DNA from: Aquipuribacter sp. SD81
GTDB taxonomy: Bacteria; Actinomycetota; Actinomycetes; Actinomycetales; JBBAYJ01
Length of the DNA: 64,000 nt
Direction of reading: 5' to 3'
NCBI RefSeq assembly: GCF_037153975.1
Contig: NZ_JBBAYJ010000001.1
Span: 209,633 to 273,632 of the forward strand
Made by a program: the position numbers and the translations under genes
The notes under the pieces: generated by a model
Told to the model about the DNA's origin: nothing
Database searches by the model: none
What the model saw: the letters and a program-made list of their open reading frames with translations, nothing else
Part shown: positions 35,098 through 41,533 of the stretch, in pieces
Layout of the letters: every line of letters begins with the position of its first letter
Position numbering within the stretch: position 1 is the first letter of the stretch

Positions 35098-38015
35098 CGG
35101 GGGCCGGAGGTCGGGGCGCCGGCCGCACGGTCGCGACGGTCGCCGCCGTGACGCTCGTCGGGTCGCTCGCGGTGGTGGTGCCCGTCACCACCGCCGCGGG
35201 CGCCCCCGCCGAGGGGGCGCTGCGCGACGGTCTCGTCGCGGAGTACCTCTTCGAGGAGGCCGACGGTGAGGCGGTGCGCAACAGCGCCGACGGCGACGTG
35301 ACCGCCGCCGACCCGCTGGACGCGGTCGTGCGCAACTACGCCGCCGCACAGCGGTCGGAGCCGGGCACGCTGCGGTTCACCGGCGGCGCGAAGTCGTCGA
35401 CCGGTAACTGGGTGGAGCTGCCGGACGACCTGCTGGCCGACGCGCAGTCGGCCACGGTGTCGGTCGACGTCCGCGCCGACGCCACCATGCTCAACAGCAA
35501 CCACTTCCTGTGGAACATCGGCAGCGAGTCGACGCAGCAGTACTGGTTCGCCACCACCCGTGGTCCGCGCTCGGCCATCACCACCGGCGGCTCGGGCGGG
35601 GAGAGCAGCGGTACGGGCTACGCGATGACCGCCGCGCAGTGGCACAGCCTGACGGCGGTCGTGGACGGTGAGGCGGGCACGATCACGCTCTACACCGACG
35701 GGCAGCGTTCCGGCGTGGGCACGACGACGGCGACGCCGTCGGACATCGCGCAGACGCTCAGCACCATCGGGCGGGCGCCGTACAACGACCCGCTGTTCGC
35801 GGGGGCGGTCGGGGCCTTCCGGGTCTACGACCGTGCCCTGGCCGACGACGAGGTCGTCGAGCTGTCCGAGCACGACGCGGTCGCGCACGCCGACAGCCTG
35901 CGCGCGGTGGCGGACCGCACACTGGCCGCCGTCGACCTCGGCGACACGTCGACCCTGACGGACGACATCGACCTCTTCGAGCTCCGTGGGATCTCGTGGG
36001 CGTCGTCGGACCCGTCGGTGCTCGCCGGCGACGGCGACCTCAGCCGGCCCGCGGTCGGGGAGCCCGACGCCACGGTCACCCTCACCGCGACCGCCGCCGC
36101 CCGCGGGGTGCCTGCCACCGCGGCGCGCAGCTTCACGGTCGGCGTCCCGGCGCTGACCGAGGCCGACGTCGCCGCGGACGGGGCGGCGCTGCAGGTGCCG
36201 GACCGGGCCCTCGGCAACCTCTACCTGCCCGGCCAGGGCGAGGCCGGTGCCCCGGTGCGGTGGCAGTCCTCCGACGACACGGTCATCACCGACGAGGTCG
36301 AGGGCGCCGCGGCGCCGGGCGTCGTCACGCGACCGGCGTGGGGCGGGCCGGACGAGACGGTCACCCTGACCGCCACGGTCGGCGAGGGCACCTCTGCCGT
36401 CACCCGCACCTTCGAGGTGACCGTCGCGGCGGCCCCACGACCCGCGGTCGACAGCCGCTACCTGTTCGCCTACTTCACCGGCGACACGCTGGCGGGGGAG
36501 CGGATCTCGCTCGCGGCGTCGCGGGGCAACAGCGCGATGACGTGGGACGTGCTGAACGGCGGTCAGCCGGTGCTGTCCTCCACCGAGGGCACGGGTGGGC
36601 TCCGTGACCCGTTCGTCATGCGCTCGGCCGAGGGCGACCGGTTCTTCATGATCGCCACGGACCTGTCGATCGGCAGCGGCACGTCGTGGACGCAGGCGCT
36701 CGACGAGGGCAGCACGCACCTGGAGATCTGGGAGTCCACGGACCTGCGCACCTGGTCCGAGCAGCGCCACGTCAGCGTCTCCGGGCCCTTCGCGTCGATG
36801 ACGTGGGCACCGGAGGCGTACTGGGACGAGGCGGCGCAGGAGTACGTCGTGTACTGGTCCTCGCGCGTCTACCCCGACGCCACGCGTCCATACGACAAGG
36901 CGCGCACGCCCAACTCGACGTACTCCAAGGTGATGTACGCGACGACGCGCGACTTCGTCCACTTCTCCGACGCGGTGGTGTGGCAGGAGGCCGGTGACCG
37001 CATCGACACGACGATGATCGAGGACGACGGCACGTTCTACCGGTTCACCAAGGAGGTGACCGGCTGCGTCGACATCACGCAGGAGTCGTCGCCGTCGATC
37101 CGGGCACTGACCGTGCCCGGGGAGTACGACTGGACCACGCAGGCCAGCTGCATCTCCAAGCGGGCGCGGAACACCACCCGGACCACGGAGGGCCCGACGA
37201 TCTTCCGCGCCAACGCCGGCGACACGTCGCTGCCGGAGGGGGTCGACGAGGGCTTCTACCTCTTCGTCGACGACTTCACCGGCGCCGGCTACCTGCCGCT
37301 GTTCAGCGAGTCGCTCGCGGACCCGGACTGGCGCACGGTCGCGGGGTCCCTGCCGACGTCGCGGCACGGCAGCGTCATGCCCGTCACGCTCGAGCAGTGG
37401 CAGTCCGCGCGCGGCGAGGAGGTCACCGAGGTGGCGACGACCACGACGCTGGAGGGTCTCTCCGACGGTGCCGTCCTCGAGGGCGGGGACACCCTCCGCG
37501 TGGTCGTGACCGCCGACGACGGCGGTCCGGTCGCGGGGGCGGTGCAGGTGAGCATCGGCGGGCGGACGCTCGACGCGGTGCTCACCGACCGGGACGGACG
37601 CCACGTCGGGGAGGTGGTCGTGCCCGACGACCTCACCGCGGGCACGGCCGTGCCGGTCAGCGCCTCGTACGCGGGGCTCGCGCCGGTGGCCGCGTCGACG
37701 TCGACGACCACGACCGTCGCCGTCGCCGAGGACTCGCCGTCGGTCGGCGCCCGGGTGCAGACCCGGTGCGTCGCCGGTCAGGTCGTCCTGGCGGTGACGG
37801 TCGCCAACACGGGCAGCGGGTCCGTCACCGTCAGCGTGGGCTCGGCCTACGGGCGCCGGGGGCCGGTCCGCCTCGTGGACGGGCAGAGCACCTCGGTTGC
37901 GATCACGACACGTCTGGCCTCCGTGGCGGCCGGCTCCGTCGACGTCCGGGCCACCGACGCGACGGGGCGCACGGTCACCCAGCGGGTCGGGTACGCCACC
38001 ACCAGCTGCGGCTGA
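35094..38015 (+). CDS. Secreted LamG-Ig-GH43 glycosidase E
   Basis: A 973-residue exported glycosidase translationally coupled to D (GTGA; an alternative GTG lies at 35088). Signal peptide to about 41 (TVATVAAVTLVGSLAVVVPV), LamG (about 45-255), Ig-like repeats (about 265-445), GH43 (about 455-770), an Ig-like domain of the Big_3_5 type (about 780-880), and the two-Cys domain. Triad: Asp505 (RDPF), Asp638 (RIDTT), Glu699 (EGPTIF). Its LamG shares the GGAKSSTGNWVELPDD strand with D and F. No ribosome site of its own is visible, so expression depends on translation of D. Confidence 0.87.
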   Translation: MTGAGGRGAGRTVATVAAVTLVGSLAVVVPVTTAAGAPAEGALRDGLVAEYLFEEADGEAVRNSADGDVTAADPLDAVVRNYAAAQRSEPGTLRFTGGAKSSTGNWVELPDDLLADAQSATVSVDVRADATMLNSNHFLWNIGSESTQQYWFATTRGPRSAITTGGSGGESSGTGYAMTAAQWHSLTAVVDGEAGTITLYTDGQRSGVGTTTATPSDIAQTLSTIGRAPYNDPLFAGAVGAFRVYDRALADDEVVELSEHDAVAHADSLRAVADRTLAAVDLGDTSTLTDDIDLFELRGISWASSDPSVLAGDGDLSRPAVGEPDATVTLTATAAARGVPATAARSFTVGVPALTEADVAADGAALQVPDRALGNLYLPGQGEAGAPVRWQSSDDTVITDEVEGAAAPGVVTRPAWGGPDETVTLTATVGEGTSAVTRTFEVTVAAAPRPAVDSRYLFAYFTGDTLAGERISLAASRGNSAMTWDVLNGGQPVLSSTEGTGGLRDPFVMRSAEGDRFFMIATDLSIGSGTSWTQALDEGSTHLEIWESTDLRTWSEQRHVSVSGPFASMTWAPEAYWDEAAQEYVVYWSSRVYPDATRPYDKARTPNSTYSKVMYATTRDFVHFSDAVVWQEAGDRIDTTMIEDDGTFYRFTKEVTGCVDITQESSPSIRALTVPGEYDWTTQASCISKRARNTTRTTEGPTIFRANAGDTSLPEGVDEGFYLFVDDFTGAGYLPLFSESLADPDWRTVAGSLPTSRHGSVMPVTLEQWQSARGEEVTEVATTTTLEGLSDGAVLEGGDTLRVVVTADDGGPVAGAVQVSIGGRTLDAVLTDRDGRHVGEVVVPDDLTAGTAVPVSASYAGLAPVAASTSTTTTVAVAEDSPSVGARVQTRCVAGQVVLAVTVANTGSGSVTVSVGSAYGRRGPVRLVDGQSTSVAITTRLASVAAGSVDVRATDATGRTVTQRVGYATTSCG

Positions 38016-38026
38016 CGCGCCGGACC

Positions 38027-38068
38027 GACGACGCCCCGCCGAGGCCCAGGCCTCGGCGGGGCGTCGTC
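38027..38068. terminator. Bidirectional stem-loop after glycosidase E
   Basis: Perfect 20-bp arms with a 2-nt gap between the convergent E and VOC genes; the core is CGCCCCGCCGAGGCC and its complement. The strongest hairpin in the window. Confidence 0.75.
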
Positions 38069-38111
38069 GTGCGCGCCGGACCCCGTTACGGGCTGCCCGC
38101 CCGGGCGCCGG

Positions 38112-38447
38112 TCAGGTCCCGGTGACGACGACGAGGTTGCCGTCGGCGTCGCGCAGCCGGAGGATGCGGGCGCCGCCGCCCGGCTCCGGGCCGTCGAGGG
38201 CGATGCCGGCCTCACGCAGCCGGCTCGCCTCGGCGTCGAGGTCGTCGCTGCCCAGGACGAGCTGCGACACCCCGGAGCGGTCGGCGTCCCGCCAGACCTG
38301 GAGCCCGGACCCGGACGCGAGGTGCCACTCGAGCAGGCCGGGCATGGGGCGGGCGTCAGGGCCGCGGCCGAACAGCGTCGTGTACCAGGTCTCGGCGGCG
38401 TCGAGGTCCGACACGACCGCGCCCGCGAGGACATGAGAGAACGTCAT
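38112..38447 (-). CDS. VOC-superfamily (glyoxalase/bleomycin-resistance-like) protein
   Basis: A 111-residue single VOC unit (beta-alpha-beta-beta-beta repeated twice): HVLAGAVVSDLDAAETWYTTLFGRGPDARPM opens it, LASGSGLQVWRDADRSG and LVLGSDDLDAEASRLREAG follow, and LRLRDADGNLVVVTG is the terminal strand. Metal-ligand positions are not conserved well enough to name an enzyme; DNA shows a small stand-alone member of the type often annotated as glyoxalase. It is an ordinary housekeeping-like gene placed between the secreted glycosidases E and F and shares no operator with them. Confidence 0.8.
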   Translation of the reverse strand: MTFSHVLAGAVVSDLDAAETWYTTLFGRGPDARPMPGLLEWHLASGSGLQVWRDADRSGVSQLVLGSDDLDAEASRLREAGIALDGPEPGGGARILRLRDADGNLVVVTGT

Positions 38448-38497
38448 GAGCGGGGAGACCCGCCCATGACGTCCGACTCATCGGTCGTGCCGCTACC

Positions 38498-41218
38498 TCA
38501 GCAGGTGGCAGGCGCGTAGTCCGCGGTCGCGCTGCCCTCGGCCCCACCCGCGGTCGCCGTGACCTGCGCCGAGCCCGCCGGCACCGACGCCTGCCGGGTG
38601 GACAGCGCCACCGACGACCCGCGACCGGGCTCGAGGGTGCCGAGGTCCCGGGTGCCGTACGGCGTCTCGACGACCGCCCGCACCGGGGCGTCGTGCTCGT
38701 TGGTGGCGCGGACCACGAGCGCGACGCGCCCCGCCACGCAGCGGGTGGACGCGGTGGCGGTGACGTCGACACCCTCGGCGGCGCCGACGACCACCCGTGC
38801 GCTCACCGGGATGGCCGTCGTGCTGTACAGCTCACGGTCCGGTGCACCGTAGGCCGTCGAGCCGTTGGCGCCCACCCACGCGTTCAGGTTGGCTCCGATG
38901 GTGCGCACGGTGCCGCTCACCTCGTAGCTGCCGGGTGTGGACGCGTCGACGCTCGCGACGTCCCACTCGACGGGCTGCTCGGCCGTGCCGCGGCCGTAGG
39001 CGAGCGTCACCTCGGCGGTCGCCGGAAGGGCGGCCCGGACGGCTGCGGCGTCGGCGTCCGCCGGTACCCCGACGCTGCCCAGGTCCTCGGTGACGGCACC
39101 GGTGGCGTCGGCCTCCCGGACCTCGTCGTACTGCTCGCGGGTGAGCCCGACGATGCCGCCGTGCTTGGTGCTCGGGGCCATGGAGAAGTCGGGGGAGCTC
39201 AGCAGCTCCCAGCCCGCGTCGAGGTCGGTCGTCGTGAGCGGCCGGTAGCCGACGATCGGGATGACGTCGACGTACAGGTACCACCGCTCCTCGTCGTGCG
39301 CCTTGAAGATCGCAGGACCCTCCACGCCGCCGGGGTTGTCATTCGCGTACTCCGCCCCGATGCGGTCCTGGATCTGCGTCCACTCCGCCGCCGGCTCCCA
39401 CCAGCGCTCGGCCGTGGTCGACTCGTAGTACAGCCCCGTGCCGAAGGTGTTGTCCTTGGTGACCCGGTACGTGGTGCCCTCGTGCTGGGTGATCGTCGTG
39501 TCGATGGTGTTGCCGCCCTCGTCGATGAACACCCCGCCGAAGTCGTAGGTCTCCTGCGTGAAGTCGGGCGTCGCGCCCCACATCACGCGGGAGTACGTGC
39601 TGCCGGTGTGCTGCGCGTCGTCGTACAGGTTCGACGACCAGTACAGGACGAACGCGCCGCGGCCGTCGGCGTAGTAGTCATCGACCCACGTGGCCTCGGG
39701 CGCCCAGGCCATGCCGAGCTCGGCCTGCTCGATGCCGTCGTCGACGGCGACGTCGAACTGGCGCAGGTCGCTCCACGTGACGAGGTCCTGCGACTCCCAC
39801 ACGTTCAGCTTCGTGCTGCCCTGCGAGCTCCACCAGCACCACGACGTGCAGCTGCCGGAACCCTGGTTGCCGCCGAAGACGCGCAGGTCCGTGGCGATGA
39901 CGTAGTACGTGCCCGTCTCCGGGTTGTACGTGAGGTACGGGTCGCGGACACCGGTCGTGCCGAGGTCGGAGGCGAGGATCGGCTCGCCGCCGTTGAGGGG
40001 GTCCCACTGCTCGGGGTTGTCGCCCCGGGACACGTCGAGGTAGATCTTCTCGGCGTAGCCGGCGGGGTCCTCGATGAAGTGGACCATGAGGTAGCCGTAG
40101 TCGTCGTCCGGCTCGGCGGCCGGCTCGGCGGTGACCGTCACCTCGCGCGACGCGCTCACGCCGCGGACGCTCGCGGTCGCCGTGAGGGTGCCGCTGCGGG
40201 GCTCGCCGCCGGCGGTCGGGAGGTCGGTGGTCACGGACGTGCCGTCCGCGGACACCTCCAGCGACGTGTCCGTCGAGGACCACGAGACGGTGCCGCCGTA
40301 GTCCGGCAGGTTGGTGACGGTGTCGTCGAGGGTGACGTCGACGACCCGGTCCAGCGCCGCGCGCGCCGCTGTCTGGAAGGTGTCGGCGTGGATCGCGGCG
40401 TCGGTGTCCGACACCTCGCGGACCTCGTCGACGTCGAGCGCGCGGTCGTAGACGCGGAACGTCGCGACCTCGCCGCGGAACAGCGGGTCGGGGTAGGGGG
40501 CCCGGCCGATCGTGTTGAGCGTCTGGTTCGTGATCGACGCCGGGGTCAGCGTGGTCGGGGCGGAGGCGACCTGCTCGCCGTCGACGTAGAAGGTGATCCG
40601 GTCGGCGTCGCCGTCGATGACCGAGGTGAGGCTGTACCAGCGGTCGGCGCTCAACGGCGAGCCGGAACGGGCGTTGACCTCACCGCCGCTGCCGCTGGTG
40701 GTGACGGCGGTGCGCGGGTTGTCGCGCACGGAGGCGAACCAGTACTGGCTCGTGGACTCGCTGCCGACGTTCCACAGGAAGTTCCAGCTGTTCCGCATCG
40801 ACGCGTCGATGCGGGTCTCGATCGTCACCGTCGCGGAGGTCGCGGTGGTGAGCATGTCGTCGGGCAGCTCCACCCACGTCCCGGTGCCGGTCTTGGCGCC
40901 TCCGGTGAACCGCAACGAGGTACCCGTCCAGCGGTCGTCGGTGCCGTTGACGACGCGGGCGCCGCCGACGGGTCCGCCGGCGTCGTTGGCCACCGTGGTC
41001 CCCGACGTCGCGTCGAAGACGTACTCGGCGAGCAGGCCGTCGGTCGGGGCGGCCACCTCGGCGGCCTGCGCCGCGGCGGTCGTGGCAGCGACCAGGCCGC
41101 TGCACGCCAGCACGACGGCGCCCAGCCCGGCGACGAGAGGGCCACGTCGCCGCCGACCGTCGTGCCGTGGACGGGGTCGCATCCCCCGGGGTGCGCGGGG
41201 TGTGAGGACAAGGGCCAC
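38498..41218 (-). CDS. Secreted LamG-Ig-GH43 glycosidase F
   Basis: A 906-residue exported glycosidase, the only one of the seven on the minus strand. The GTG at 41218 is chosen because GAAGGAG lies 5 nt upstream; an in-frame ATG at 41260 would add 14 residues and sit close to the operator. The n-region is long and Arg-rich (RPRPRHDGRRRRG), with the hydrophobic core at about 28-48. LamG (about 57-260), one Ig-like repeat, GH43 (about 370-690), an Ig-like domain (about 700-790) and the two-Cys domain follow. Triad: Asp426 (RDPY), Asp573 (TIDTT), Glu633 (EGPAIF). The chain ends directly on the last Cys (PATC). Confidence 0.87.
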   Translation of the reverse strand: MALVLTPRAPRGMRPRPRHDGRRRRGPLVAGLGAVVLACSGLVAATTAAAQAAEVAAPTDGLLAEYVFDATSGTTVANDAGGPVGGARVVNGTDDRWTGTSLRFTGGAKTGTGTWVELPDDMLTTATSATVTIETRIDASMRNSWNFLWNVGSESTSQYWFASVRDNPRTAVTTSGSGGEVNARSGSPLSADRWYSLTSVIDGDADRITFYVDGEQVASAPTTLTPASITNQTLNTIGRAPYPDPLFRGEVATFRVYDRALDVDEVREVSDTDAAIHADTFQTAARAALDRVVDVTLDDTVTNLPDYGGTVSWSSTDTSLEVSADGTSVTTDLPTAGGEPRSGTLTATASVRGVSASREVTVTAEPAAEPDDDYGYLMVHFIEDPAGYAEKIYLDVSRGDNPEQWDPLNGGEPILASDLGTTGVRDPYLTYNPETGTYYVIATDLRVFGGNQGSGSCTSWCWWSSQGSTKLNVWESQDLVTWSDLRQFDVAVDDGIEQAELGMAWAPEATWVDDYYADGRGAFVLYWSSNLYDDAQHTGSTYSRVMWGATPDFTQETYDFGGVFIDEGGNTIDTTITQHEGTTYRVTKDNTFGTGLYYESTTAERWWEPAAEWTQIQDRIGAEYANDNPGGVEGPAIFKAHDEERWYLYVDVIPIVGYRPLTTTDLDAGWELLSSPDFSMAPSTKHGGIVGLTREQYDEVREADATGAVTEDLGSVGVPADADAAAVRAALPATAEVTLAYGRGTAEQPVEWDVASVDASTPGSYEVSGTVRTIGANLNAWVGANGSTAYGAPDRELYSTTAIPVSARVVVGAAEGVDVTATASTRCVAGRVALVVRATNEHDAPVRAVVETPYGTRDLGTLEPGRGSSVALSTRQASVPAGSAQVTATAGGAEGSATADYAPATC

Positions 41219-41275
41219 GCCAGCTCCTTCGCTGTCGGACGTCGTGGTGCTCGGGGACATCCGGCACCACGCGCC

Positions 41276-41304
41276 ACGTTACCGATAACACGGTCGAAGC
41301 GACA
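41276..41304 (-). promoter_or_regulatory. Promoter and LacI-type operator of glycosidase F
   Basis: On the minus strand a -10 TAACGT (41281-41276) lies 17 bp after a weak -35 TGTCGC. The operator reads CGTTACCGATAACA on the plus strand (41277-41290) and covers the -10, the same geometry as at the D-E promoter. Confidence 0.6.
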
Positions 41305-41359
41305 GGGTGGTCCTCGGCCGGAGGCGTCATCGACAATTGCGCGGGGCGCCCGTCGAATG

Positions 41360-41389
41360 TTGACAGCGCGTCGTGTGAGCGAGAACAGT
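41360..41389 (+). promoter_or_regulatory. Promoter and LacI-type operator of glycosidase G
   Basis: TTGACA (41360-41365) with a poor -10 AACAGT at 41384-41389 (18-bp spacer); the operator TGTGAGCGAGAACA (41374-41387) covers the -10. F and G thus diverge from a 315-bp region with one operator each, about 84 bp apart. The remaining 140 nt to the G start show nothing else recognisable. Confidence 0.58.
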
Positions 41390-41533
41390 AGGTGACCTCG
41401 GGATCGCCCCACGGCCTCGTCACAGCCGACGAGCCGCGGCGCATGCCGGTGGTCCCGGGGCCAGAGGGGTGACGGTGTCGTCACCTCGTCCGTCGGCCTG
41501 CTCAGGGACCACCACGAAGGGGTATGCGATCCC

